Below are positions 36,277 through 45,250 of a stretch of 64,000 bases of DNA, piece by piece. Position 1 is the first letter of the stretch. Every line of letters begins with the position of its first letter. A program made the position numbers and the translations under genes. The DNA lies in NCBI GenBank assembly GCA_038529355.1, contig JBCBDU010000002.1:62001-126000 (forward strand). The letters run 5' to 3'. This stretch comes from CALBPI01 sp038529355 (GTDB lineage Bacteria > Pseudomonadota > Gammaproteobacteria > Steroidobacterales > Woeseiaceae). Below the pieces are notes generated by a model. That model was not told where the DNA came from and searched no databases. It worked only from the letters and a program-made list of their open reading frames with translations.

Positions 36277-38355
36277 ATGCGTCATTTTTTCGTTCAGCTC
36301 AAACGCCGCGGCGTCATTCGGTCAGCCATCGCCTACGTCATTGCAGCCTCTGCGCTCATTCAGGGCGCTAGCGTATTGACCGACGCCTTCGAGGCACCAG
36401 ACGCAACCATGCCGGCGATTCTTGCGCTATTGTCGCTCGGTCTGCCGGCCGTACTTGCGTTCTCCTGGTTCTTCGATATCACTCCCGATGGTATCCGCCG
36501 CACAAAAACAGTTGATGACGATACGCAGAACACCGTCGTCGACAGGCGCATCAATTTCGTCGTCATCAGCCTGTTGCTGGGTGCGCTGGTGTTGTCGATT
36601 TACGGCAATTTTCGCCAACCTCCCGAACCACCACAATCGATGTCGATCCTGATCGCCGACTTTGAAAACGAAGCCGGCAACGAATTGTTTTCGGGACTGA
36701 TTGAGGAGTCATTGCGTGTCGGCCTGGAGGTGGCACCGTTTATCTCAGCCTACTCACGCAAACGCGCTGCAGATATTGCAAACCAGATCGGTGGCACCGG
36801 CGCGTTGTCTGTGGAAACCGCCGGGCGAGTTGCGTTGCAAGAGAGCATCAACGTTGTGATCGGTGGCAGTGTGCGACGCGACGGCACTGGTGTCGTCAGT
36901 GTCCGACGTGACGGCGACGGACTGGTCGTTACCGCCACGGGCTTTGCGCCGGGCGATCAATCCGAGTTGTTCGCCGTCTCCGAGCGAGCCGACTCGGATG
37001 CCGACATCCTCAATGTTGTCGCGAAGATTTCAGAAAAATTGCGCCGCGCCCTGGGCGATACCAAAAAGCCGGCGGGTGCAGGCGAAAGCGAATCGTTCGT
37101 CGTAGCCAACCTCGAAGCGGCAGCCGAGTACTTAAAAGCACAAGAGCTACAGTTCGATCGCAAGCTGGAAGAAGCTGCCGTGCACTACGAAAAAGCCACG
37201 CAACTCGATCCGGGCTTCGCGAGAGCCTATGCCGGCCTGGCGCTGACCGAAAACTATCTAGGCCGCAGTGAGGCTGCCAACAAACACTGGGAGCTAGCGC
37301 TGGCCGGCCTGAATACGCTGACTGAACGCGGACAACTGCGCACGTTGGGCAATTACTACCTGATCAACGAACAGGACTACGACAAGGCGCTCGACACTTA
37401 TGAGCGTCTCGTCGAGCGTTACCCGGCTGACAACGTGGCGCAGAACAACCTCGCCGTAGCCGCCTTTTATGCGCTGGACTTCCAACGCGCGCTCGAAGTC
37501 GGCGCAGACGTGACCGAGCAGTTTCCGGACCATAGCGCGTATGGCGCAAACCTTGCGCTATATGCCATGTATGCGAGCCGTTTCGATGCCGCCGCCGATG
37601 CGGCGAACACGGTGATCGCCATGGAGCCCGCCAGCGCCTACGCCAATTTCGTCATCGCACAAATCCAGTCGCAATCCGGCGATTTGCAGGCAGCCGAGAC
37701 GACCTTCCAGAAAATGCTCGGCTTCGATCAGTTCGCCCGAGCTGTCGCTGTGGAAGGGCTGGCGGATATCGCCCTTTACCGGGGCGACGTAGATACTGCG
37801 CTACAAATACTCAATCCGGCGATCGAAGCAGAACTTGCCGCCGGCGCGCTGAATACTGTTGCGCTCAAACACATCATGCGTGTCGATGCATTTTTGTTGG
37901 CCAACGACCCAGCACAGGCGCTTGCTACCGCTGAAACTGCCCTCGACATCGATGGCAACGACCCGGCCGTCTTGGTACCGGCGGCACTGGCCTTCATCGA
38001 GTTGGCTGAATACGAACGCGCACAAGACATCATCGATACGCTGTCAGACGGTTTCTCCAAGACCAGGCGCGCCTATGCAGGCGCATTAAGCGCCGCCATG
38101 ATCAGCAAGCAAGGCGACCCGCAAAAGGCCATCGCCTCGGCAACCGCTGCACTGGAATTGGCAGACCTCTGGCTGATCCGATTGATTCGCGCCAACGTCT
38201 TGCTGCAAGCGGATCAAAAAACAGAGGCGCAAGCCGATTTGACCGTCTGCGGAGAACGGATTGGCGAGGGTATCGCTGTGTTCTTGAACGACCGGCCGTC
38301 ACTGCGACTCATGCGCAAGCTGGAAACTGCCAAACAGCAGGCCGACCTGATTTAA
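36277..38355 (+). CDS. Membrane-anchored TPR protein (paralogue B)
   Basis: Protein of 692 residues with the same plan as the one at 28406-30568. It has an N-terminal membrane module (FVQLKRRGVIRSAIAYVIAA to WFFDITPDGIRR), a second anchor (INFVVISLLLGALVLSIYG), a FlgO/TolB-like domain starting SILIADFENEAGNELFSGLI, and about ten TPR-like repeats from residue 280. Shared stretches include GLVEESL-type and GLEVAPF, plus DVY/DTYERLVERYPAD in the TPR part. No kinase, cyclase or DNA-binding domain is present. It diverges from the NPAIL-repeat gene. Inferred role: inner-membrane assembly or sensing scaffold. Confidence 0.83.
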   Translation: MRHFFVQLKRRGVIRSAIAYVIAASALIQGASVLTDAFEAPDATMPAILALLSLGLPAVLAFSWFFDITPDGIRRTKTVDDDTQNTVVDRRINFVVISLLLGALVLSIYGNFRQPPEPPQSMSILIADFENEAGNELFSGLIEESLRVGLEVAPFISAYSRKRAADIANQIGGTGALSVETAGRVALQESINVVIGGSVRRDGTGVVSVRRDGDGLVVTATGFAPGDQSELFAVSERADSDADILNVVAKISEKLRRALGDTKKPAGAGESESFVVANLEAAAEYLKAQELQFDRKLEEAAVHYEKATQLDPGFARAYAGLALTENYLGRSEAANKHWELALAGLNTLTERGQLRTLGNYYLINEQDYDKALDTYERLVERYPADNVAQNNLAVAAFYALDFQRALEVGADVTEQFPDHSAYGANLALYAMYASRFDAAADAANTVIAMEPASAYANFVIAQIQSQSGDLQAAETTFQKMLGFDQFARAVAVEGLADIALYRGDVDTALQILNPAIEAELAAGALNTVALKHIMRVDAFLLANDPAQALATAETALDIDGNDPAVLVPAALAFIELAEYERAQDIIDTLSDGFSKTRRAYAGALSAAMISKQGDPQKAIASATAALELADLWLIRLIRANVLLQADQKTEAQADLTVCGERIGEGIAVFLNDRPSLRLMRKLETAKQQADLI

Positions 38356-38377
38356 TGCCGCGACATGCAGCGTTGCA

Positions 38378-40396
38378 TCAAAACGTATACCGCAACTGCA
38401 ACGCCAGATTGATGCCTCGCGCATCAACGCCCGAACCATGCACCCGATATCGCTGATCCAGCACGTTTTGTAGCTGCGCATCGAGTTGCCAGCGCTGCCG
38501 CAGCTGTTGCTGCAACGCGATATCAAACGACACCCAGCCCGGCGTGCCCAACGGGTTAATGCGCGAATCCCTGACATCGCGTGCGCTAAGGCGATTTTGC
38601 TCGCGCGCAAACGTCACACCGGTCGCAAGCTGTGTGTTGGGTCTGGCGCTCCAGGTCAGCCTGAGCTGCCCGTTGACCGGCGGAATGCGGTCGCCCGGTT
38701 CGCGCTCGGGGTTAAACTCGGTGCCACGAACCGCATTGACAACCAATAACAGTGACAGCCGGTCACGCAGCGCATAGCGGGCATCAAGCTCGAGGCCGAC
38801 AATCTCGGCGCGCGCAATATTCTCGTTGCGTTCAATTACACGGCCGTCAGCCGTCAACTCGCCAGTGGGCACCGAAGCAATCCGATCGCGATAGTCGAGC
38901 CGGAACAACGTTGCTTTGGCGCTGATACGGTCGTCGACGTAACGCACACCGACGTCGTACTGGATCGCCGTCTCGGGTTGCAGATCGCCGTTTGCAATGT
39001 TGAACCGGTTGCCCGGGCGCGCGCCACTGACGCCAAGATCAAAAATATTGGGTGCGCGAAAACTTCGACCGATATTCGCCGCAATCGAGACCGACTCAGT
39101 AAGCGCCAGTAGCCAACCCACCTCGCCACTAACATCGGTGTTACCCAATGGCGCTGCACCGGCGCTGTTGGTATCTGCGGTCAGATCCGTAAAACGAATG
39201 CCTGCCGAAAGCGTCTGCCGGTCCGTCGGCAACCAGACCAGTTGCCCAAAAACGGCCGCCTGGTCCAGGCTCGAATCATCCGGAAAGCGCGGCTGCGTGG
39301 CCACTTGCTCGGCCGTGTCCAGATCCACAGTACGCCGCGTGCTCGCTACCGCATCGTGATACCACTCGGCACCGACGGTCCAGCCACCGCGCGCATACTC
39401 TCGGCCACCTGTCACACCGACGTGGAACAGATCACTTCGATTGGTCTCCAACGTTCTGATTCGAGAACCGCTGTTGCGCGTGCGCCGATCATCGTCGATT
39501 CGTTGCCATGCGCTACGCAGTTGCCACTCGGCACCGAGCCAGCCGTCATCAATCTGCGCACCGACATGTACAAACGTGCGTTGATTGGGTTCGAAAAAAA
39601 ACTCGGCGGAGGCCGCCTGTGTCTCACCGAAGCCAGCGTTCAATTCGTCGACACGTGGCGTAGACGGTTGCCGCATCAGCTGCACATCGGCGAACATCGT
39701 GGCCCGCTCGGTGATCCTGCTGCGAACCGCAGCGCGCAAGCCGTAAGTCTCGTAGCCACTATCGGACACGCGCTCGCCACCACCAATACGACGCTCGCCG
39801 GTACGCGCTGCATCGAAGGCGATTAGCGCTGCCAACTCGTCGTCAGCAAGCTCCAGCGTCAACGCCGCAGCCCGCAAGGCATCAGCAGAATTGAGCTTGA
39901 GCGTTGCGTCTCCCGTCACGCGTACGCGGTCTTCGGCAAACTGTGGTTGGCGGGTAATAATGTTCACAACGCCGCCAACCGCATCGCTGCCGTAGAGCGC
40001 TGCGGCGGAACCGTGCAATACCTCGATGCGCTGCACCGACGCGCCAGGCACCAGCGCAAGGTACTGCGTCGGTGCGCTGCGAAAGATCGCGTTGTTCAGC
40101 CGAATGCCGTCAACCAGATGCAGCACTTCGGAGCCTTTGAGCCCGCGCACAACAGCCGCCCCTTGCCCGGGCGTGGTTTCTTGCAACATAACGCCAGGTG
40201 CGAACGCCAGCGCATCGGTCAGCAGCGTCGACGTCGCGATGACGGAAGCATCGATAACACTAACCGGCGCAGGCACCGCGTCGATGCTGCTCGAGCGCCG
40301 GGTTGCCGTAACCTGGATCTCGTCGATGACCGCCGCACGCGCATGCGGTGTTGCATACGCTGCCAGCAACACACAGACGAACAGACGCGCTCGCAT
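38378..40396 (-). CDS. TonB-dependent receptor, heme/vitamin B12 type
   Basis: Outer-membrane receptor of about 672 residues. Signal peptide MRARLFVCVLLAAYATPHARA, TonB box IDEIQVTATRR, plug with APGVMLQETTPGQGAAVVRGLKG-type and HGSAAALYGSDAVGGVVNIITR segments, barrel with FRAPNIFDLG and terminal LALQLRYTF. The short length and plug resemble BtuB, hemin and other metal-chelate receptors rather than the large carbohydrate receptors elsewhere in the window. The open frame reaches 40549, but the signal peptide points to ATG 40396; no strong ribosome binding site decides between them. No transporter partner lies nearby. It is convergent with TPR-B, 22 bases apart. Confidence 0.88.
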   Translation of the reverse strand: MRARLFVCVLLAAYATPHARAAVIDEIQVTATRRSSSIDAVPAPVSVIDASVIATSTLLTDALAFAPGVMLQETTPGQGAAVVRGLKGSEVLHLVDGIRLNNAIFRSAPTQYLALVPGASVQRIEVLHGSAAALYGSDAVGGVVNIITRQPQFAEDRVRVTGDATLKLNSADALRAAALTLELADDELAALIAFDAARTGERRIGGGERVSDSGYETYGLRAAVRSRITERATMFADVQLMRQPSTPRVDELNAGFGETQAASAEFFFEPNQRTFVHVGAQIDDGWLGAEWQLRSAWQRIDDDRRTRNSGSRIRTLETNRSDLFHVGVTGGREYARGGWTVGAEWYHDAVASTRRTVDLDTAEQVATQPRFPDDSSLDQAAVFGQLVWLPTDRQTLSAGIRFTDLTADTNSAGAAPLGNTDVSGEVGWLLALTESVSIAANIGRSFRAPNIFDLGVSGARPGNRFNIANGDLQPETAIQYDVGVRYVDDRISAKATLFRLDYRDRIASVPTGELTADGRVIERNENIARAEIVGLELDARYALRDRLSLLLVVNAVRGTEFNPEREPGDRIPPVNGQLRLTWSARPNTQLATGVTFAREQNRLSARDVRDSRINPLGTPGWVSFDIALQQQLRQRWQLDAQLQNVLDQRYRVHGSGVDARGINLALQLRYTF

Positions 40397-40655
40397 GCAT
40401 TCGCAGCGAGCACGGCACCGTGTCGCAGTCTGTTTCGATAGGAACCCGCGCATGATTATTGGTGACATCGAGAATAAGCCGACAAGGCTATCAATTTTGC
40501 CGGCGCAGTGTTGGACGCAAGTCCGACTCACATACATTGCAGATGCCACGACGACGCCATCAACTCACCTTCTGCGTGAATCACCGCTCCGCGCTAGCAG
40601 TTGCCTGCGAACACGAATGCACGAATCATACGTCGCCCGACGTTATACTGGCACC

Positions 40656-41624
40656 GTGAAATCGCTCGCCTTTGCCACCACCGTGATACTGGTTTGCCAC
40701 AGCTCGCTGCGCGCGAATACAGCAGTTTTGCGCAACACGCATCAACAGGACGCTCACATGCTGACCGATTTTTCGACCAGGACGCCAGACCTTGGTTGGT
40801 TCGTCGTCAATGACACTGTCATGGGGGGCCGTAGCGAAGGTGAATTCGCGGTCCGCGACGAGCAACTGCATTTTACCGGTCGTACCAATACACGCGGAGG
40901 CGGCTTCAGCTCCATCCGCAGCGCAGCGCTCGCGCTTGATCTTTCACGCCACGACGGCATTAGGCTGCGCGTTCGCGCGGACGGGCGCCGCTACAGCTGG
41001 CAATTGCGCACGAGTGCACAGTACTACGGTCGAGACATCGCATACTGGGCTGATTTCGAGACCGAAGCCGGCGAATGGCAGATTATCGACATCCCTTTCT
41101 CCCGCTTCGTTCCAAAATTCCGCGGAACAGTCTTGCCCGGACCAAGCCTGAACACGGGTGACATCACCGGTATGGGCCTGATGATTTACGACAATCGCGA
41201 CGGTGCTTTTGCGTTGCAAATGGACAGCGTGCAGACATTCATCGAGCTGACACCTTTCTCGCTGCAATCACTGCAATGGAAGAAGCGCGTTCTGCTGCTC
41301 AGCGCACCGGACCGTGACGATCCAACACTTGGCAAACAACTTGCGGCCATTGTGGCGTCGCGCAGCGCGTTCGCGGAACGTGATCTTGTGCTGGTTGTGC
41401 TACTCGGCAACGGCACATCAACAGCCGACGACAAACCGTTTGACGCCGCATCGGCCGACGAGATACGCGACCGCACAAACATTGACCCCGAAACGTTTTC
41501 CGTGACGCTGATCGGCAAAGACGGATCCGTGAAATCATCAAATCAGGAGTATGTGCCAATGGAGCAGATCTACGCACTGATTGATGGCATGCCGATGCGT
41601 CGCCGCGAGATGACGGAACGTTAA
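40656..41624 (+). CDS. CIA30-DUF4174 two-domain exported protein
   Basis: Protein of about 322 residues. A hydrophobic leader (KSLAFATTVILVCHSSLRA) suggests export. Residues about 36-205 are a CIA30/NDUFAF1-like galactose-binding fold with the hallmark NDTVMGGRSEG, RSAALALDLSRHDGIRLRV and a DITGMGLMIYDNRDGAFAL ending. Residues about 215-315 resemble DUF4174 (KRVLLLSAPDRDDPTLGKQL, then TLIGKDGSVK and a C-terminal helix). The start GTG 40656 is chosen for the leader; the frame is open far upstream across the TonB receptor on the other strand. Both domains are known in bacteria; I do not recall the fusion as common. Function unknown. Confidence 0.8.
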   Translation: MKSLAFATTVILVCHSSLRANTAVLRNTHQQDAHMLTDFSTRTPDLGWFVVNDTVMGGRSEGEFAVRDEQLHFTGRTNTRGGGFSSIRSAALALDLSRHDGIRLRVRADGRRYSWQLRTSAQYYGRDIAYWADFETEAGEWQIIDIPFSRFVPKFRGTVLPGPSLNTGDITGMGLMIYDNRDGAFALQMDSVQTFIELTPFSLQSLQWKKRVLLLSAPDRDDPTLGKQLAAIVASRSAFAERDLVLVVLLGNGTSTADDKPFDAASADEIRDRTNIDPETFSVTLIGKDGSVKSSNQEYVPMEQIYALIDGMPMRRREMTER

Positions 41625-41680
41625 CCTACGTCAGGTTTATTACTGCCGATTAGGCGCAGCGAAACCAACCGCGGTTTTTG

Positions 41681-42406
41681 TCATCGCGCAGCGCGCGCAT
41701 AGGTCCAGATCTGCAGTGTTTGCAGACGACGGTGTGTACAGACGAACATGGGTGCGACCGGGCTGAAGCGAAACGTGTCGACACCGCCATCGGTAACCGA
41801 ATTCAAATCGATAGGGTCATGCAGCGCATGCGCGGGCTTGCCGTTCCACGTTGTCGATTGCGGTGTTTGTCGCAGATCCCAGAGCAGCGGACGATCATCA
41901 TCGTCGGCCATCGACACCAACAGTTGCGAGTCGCAATCAAACGCGAGGTAGTTGATCACATTCTGGTATTGGTGATTATTCTTCGACCTGTCGTGCCCGA
42001 CCAAAAATGTCGGCGAACTCACCGGCAGTGTTTCAATTCGGAGCCGGCCATGTTGGTAGCCGATAGCCACAGTCTTGCCATCGGGCGCCACCGTCGCACC
42101 TGCGTAGTCCGGAAAAGGCTCGGCGATGAAACCAACTGCACCGGCTTGATCTTGCACATGGAAGCCGGGAGCCGACGCGCCGGAATCTTTCGCACCTGCT
42201 CGCCACTGCGCTGATACGGGCGCAGATGCATGTTCATCGTTGGGCACTAGAGCAGCATCCAGTGGCTCTCCGGTACGCGGATTCCATGCCTGTCTACCTG
42301 CTCGCGTTGTTGCCACAACCGCATTGCCATCTGCGCTGAAACCGGCCGACAGAAAACACCGCTCACCGCTAATCGTCACCCCTCTGGTGAAGGTCAACAC
42401 ACTCAT
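41681..42406 (-). CDS. WD40-like repeat protein, short
   Basis: Protein of 241 residues without signal peptide. It shows three to four degenerate WD40-like units, for example FSADGNAVVATTRAGRQAWNPRTGE, VAPDGKTVAIGYQHGRLRIETL and YLAFDCDSQLLVSMADDDDRPLLWDLR, and ends FRFSPVAPMFVCTHRRLQTLQIWTY. This is too short for a standard seven-blade propeller. Its ATG overlaps the stop of the 60-residue gene in an ATGA, which fixes the start and implies coupled translation. Last gene of an operon behind the M20 hydrolase, amidase and small protein. Function unknown. Confidence 0.75.
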   Translation of the reverse strand: MSVLTFTRGVTISGERCFLSAGFSADGNAVVATTRAGRQAWNPRTGEPLDAALVPNDEHASAPVSAQWRAGAKDSGASAPGFHVQDQAGAVGFIAEPFPDYAGATVAPDGKTVAIGYQHGRLRIETLPVSSPTFLVGHDRSKNNHQYQNVINYLAFDCDSQLLVSMADDDDRPLLWDLRQTPQSTTWNGKPAHALHDPIDLNSVTDGGVDTFRFSPVAPMFVCTHRRLQTLQIWTYARAAR

Positions 42407-42585
42407 GTGTCGTCAGGCGGATCAGTCTCTTCCAGGCCGGCTTCTACTGACTGACTATCACCCCGGCGGCGCGCAGAACGCGCCGTGTCCTTGATCTCGC
42501 CGGTATACGTCCAATGCTCCATGTTGGAGTGCCCGCGCTTGCCACCTGAGCCGCCCTCACTGGATATCTTCTTTAACGTACTCAT
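42403..42585 (-). CDS. Small conserved-looking protein, 60 residues
   Basis: A 60-residue basic protein with the central motif GGKRGHSNMEHWTYTGEIKD followed by an Arg-rich TARSARRRGD. The ATG at 42585 has AGAGAGT six bases before it. The open frame continues upstream into the amidase gene without likeness. Its stop overlaps the WD40 gene start (ATGA). The HWxYTxEIK-type motif recalls a group of short uncharacterised bacterial proteins, from memory only. It has no membrane segment. Confidence 0.65.
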   Translation of the reverse strand: MSTLKKISSEGGSGGKRGHSNMEHWTYTGEIKDTARSARRRGDSQSVEAGLEETDPPDDT

Positions 42586-42655
42586 CGCAGACTCTCTGTA
42601 CCGAACGCGTCTATTGCAGGACGCACCCCAAGGACGACGGGCGGATACGCCACCG

Positions 42656-43594
42656 CTAGCGCAACGCCGACCCGAGATCGAGTTCACGGTACCTGTCCGG
42701 ACGATAGCGTTGCAACAAATTCCACAGGATCGCGACCGTTTGCGCGTCCAGTTCACCATCGAAATCGCGTGCCCGATAGTGCAGCTGCAGTGCGCGCAGC
42801 GCGAAGCGTGTCTGACGGTCCATCAGCCCGGTGACGTCAACTTCGTAACCATAAGCATTCAATGCACGTTGAACCTGATTCACATCAGGCATTGCCTGCG
42901 CAAAGACATCAGTCAGTGCAGCTGTCTGCGACTCATCGAACCATGCGCCAATGCCAGCCTCAAACAGAACGCGCCACGGGAACAGCGGTCCAGGGTCGGA
43001 CTTGCGCATCGGTGCGATATCGGAATGCGCCACAAAATCCACCGGATCGATATCCGGATAGCGACGCTGGATGTCCCGCAACAATGCAATCAACAGATCA
43101 ATCTGCGTTTGGGTATACGGTACAAACGTGCACGCTATACCGCTCGGCAGTGTCTGCGCCGCCTTGCGATCATCGCCTGAGCAGGCGAACTCGTTAACGA
43201 TCTCAATACCAATTGAGCGATCATTAAGCCCAGTCTCGCCAGCCCAGTAGCTGACGCCAGCATGCCAGGCGCGCGCATGCTCCTCGACAAACTGATACAG
43301 CCGAGCGCGTCGTCGCGGATAGCTGGGATCATCGGCGCGCGGAATCAAATAGTGCGAGCTGACCGGATAGTCGGTGACCGTGGTCAGCAGGCGCATGGAC
43401 TCCGCAAAATTTTCGGACGTCGCGTGAATTACCACATAGTCAACGCGACTGCTCTGATTGCTGGACGGTATCGTCACAACCGACGTGCAGCCACCAAACC
43501 ATACCAGGCACATTGCACCGACAAACGCGCGAACCTGCAAGCGAGCACACCGTGTGTTTCGATTGGGCAAAGCTGCGCTCGCGCTCAACGACAA
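42656..43594 (-). CDS. N-acetylmuramoyl-L-alanine amidase (AmpD/AmiD type), lipoprotein
   Basis: Enzyme of up to 312 residues that cuts the amide bond between muramic acid and L-Ala in peptidoglycan fragments. The amidase-2 domain spans about 50-215 with zinc ligands in VVIHATS and HSDIAPMRKSDPGPLFPW. A peptidoglycan-binding-1 domain at about 240-300 (VQRALNAYGYEVDVTGLMDRQT) completes the AmiD layout. A leader ending FGGC makes it a probable outer-membrane lipoprotein. The start is uncertain: TTG 43594 lies 3 bases after the M20 gene stop, and an internal TTG before QVRAFVGAM would give a more typical leader. Operon with the M20 hydrolase suggests turnover of murein or amide-linked peptides. 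Confidence 0.88.
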   Translation of the reverse strand: MSLSASAALPNRNTRCARLQVRAFVGAMCLVWFGGCTSVVTIPSSNQSSRVDYVVIHATSENFAESMRLLTTVTDYPVSSHYLIPRADDPSYPRRRARLYQFVEEHARAWHAGVSYWAGETGLNDRSIGIEIVNEFACSGDDRKAAQTLPSGIACTFVPYTQTQIDLLIALLRDIQRRYPDIDPVDFVAHSDIAPMRKSDPGPLFPWRVLFEAGIGAWFDESQTAALTDVFAQAMPDVNQVQRALNAYGYEVDVTGLMDRQTRFALRALQLHYRARDFDGELDAQTVAILWNLLQRYRPDRYRELDLGSALR

Positions 43595-43597
43595 TCG

Positions 43598-45016
43598 CTA
43601 CTTGCGATAATCCAGCGGCGGCGAGCGATCGCCGAGCAGGGCTTCATAAACAAAGTCGCCACCACGTCGACGTGCGAACTCTGCTTTTGCTGCTTCACGC
43701 AGCTCGGCGTCGGTGTACAGTGAGACGGCCATGCTGCTCAGCGCGCGCGCAGCAAGATCAGCACCCTTGAAACCAATGCTCATGCCGCCGGCCGCCACCG
43801 CTTGCCAGCTGTGTGCTGCGGTACCCGGAACCCACGTGGCCGTGCCGACGCCGACCGTTGGCACGGCGATCGACACATCACCAACGTCGGTAGAGCCGTA
43901 ACCAAGCGTGACCGAATACGGTTGGATTTCGCTTTGCGAGCCTAACGGGTTACGCGGTTTGTCGAAACTCTCGAACAGTGTTTGCGCAAACGCTTGTTCG
44001 TCGGCTGTGTACTCCAGACCGCCCAGCTCGCGCAGCGTTGCATCCATCGCCTGTTGCAGCGTTTCATTGACGAGCACGGGGTGATTGCCGTGGATGATCT
44101 CCCACTCAACTTGTGTACCGGTACCGATCGCCGCACCTTCGGCCGCTTGCTCAAGACGGGGCCACAAATCCTTGACGGTCGCAGCGGTCGGATGACGCAA
44201 GTAATAAAACACTTCGGCATAGTCCGGTACGACATTCGGCGCGTTGCCACCGGCGGTAATTACGTAATGAATACGTGTTTGCTGCGGCACGTGCTCACGC
44301 ATCAGATTGACCATGTGGTTCATTGCTTCCACACCATCCAGCGCCGAACGCCCGCGCTCCGGCGCGCTGGCGGCATGCGCAGAAATGCCCGTGAAGCGAA
44401 ACTTGGCCGAACGATTCGCAAGCGTCGTTCGGGCAGCGGCGGAATTTGAGTCGCTGGGATGCCAGTGCATCGCGAAATCAACATCGTCAAACAATCCGGC
44501 GCGCACCATATAAACCTTGCCGCTGCCACCCTCTTCAGCGGGCGTGCCGTAAAAGCGAATCGTGCCCGACGCGCCAGTCGCCTGCAGCCACTCCTTGATC
44601 GCAATCACGGCCGACGCAGAGCCGGCGCCGAATAGATTGTGACCGCAAGCGTGGCCTGCATGCTTGTCAGCGATTGGGCTGCGTGTCGGCGTTGAGTCCT
44701 GCGTGATGCCCGGCAACGCATCGTATTCGCCGAGGACAGCAATCACGGGTTCGCCGGAGCCGTACGAGGCGACGAAAGCTGTGGGAATATCGGCAACACC
44801 GGCCTTGATCTCGAAACCCTCGCCGGCCAGATAGTTTTGCAGCAGCTCGCTGCTGCGCGTTTCCTGATACCCGACTTCTGCGTACTCCCACAGTGTCCGT
44901 GCGGTTTGTGCGGTGCGCTGGAAGTTTTCATCCAGCCAGTCAAGGTGTGTATCGTCTGCCGCGACGGTTGGCGCAAAAAACGCCGTCAGTGTTATGGCTG
45001 CACAGAATCGGAGCAT
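43598..45016 (-). CDS. M20-family amidohydrolase (AbgB-like), exported
   Basis: Metal-dependent hydrolase of 472 residues with a signal peptide to TVAA. The M20 signatures are visible: LGEYDALPGI, HACGHNLFG, GTPAEEGGSGK, and the dimerisation domain around FTGISAHAASAPERGRSALD. AbgB-like members split aminobenzoyl-glutamate or other N-acyl amino acids. GAGG ribosome binding site: GAGGATG lies eight bases before the ATG. First gene of a four-gene minus-strand operon; the amidase follows after 3 bases. Periplasmic location and the amidase partner suggest scavenging of amide-linked compounds. Substrate is unknown. Confidence 0.88.
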   Translation of the reverse strand: MLRFCAAITLTAFFAPTVAADDTHLDWLDENFQRTAQTARTLWEYAEVGYQETRSSELLQNYLAGEGFEIKAGVADIPTAFVASYGSGEPVIAVLGEYDALPGITQDSTPTRSPIADKHAGHACGHNLFGAGSASAVIAIKEWLQATGASGTIRFYGTPAEEGGSGKVYMVRAGLFDDVDFAMHWHPSDSNSAAARTTLANRSAKFRFTGISAHAASAPERGRSALDGVEAMNHMVNLMREHVPQQTRIHYVITAGGNAPNVVPDYAEVFYYLRHPTAATVKDLWPRLEQAAEGAAIGTGTQVEWEIIHGNHPVLVNETLQQAMDATLRELGGLEYTADEQAFAQTLFESFDKPRNPLGSQSEIQPYSVTLGYGSTDVGDVSIAVPTVGVGTATWVPGTAAHSWQAVAAGGMSIGFKGADLAARALSSMAVSLYTDAELREAAKAEFARRRGGDFVYEALLGDRSPPLDYRK

Positions 45017-45250
45017 TGCTTACATCCTCGGTTGGGTTTTGCCGACCGTCTGTCAGACAGCTCGACCTTCACAACGTCATTTATAACCAATTCTTGCCGC
45101 CCGCGCTCACTTTGCGAACAGTCGCCGTTGTGCCAATCGCCCATGCACCGCCGCCAGCGACTCAATATATGCGCCGGCGTGCCGATAAATCGGCAGTGGC
45201 TGTCGAAAGACGACGGTCGAACATCGATCAACCCGCGTTCGGAACATAGC

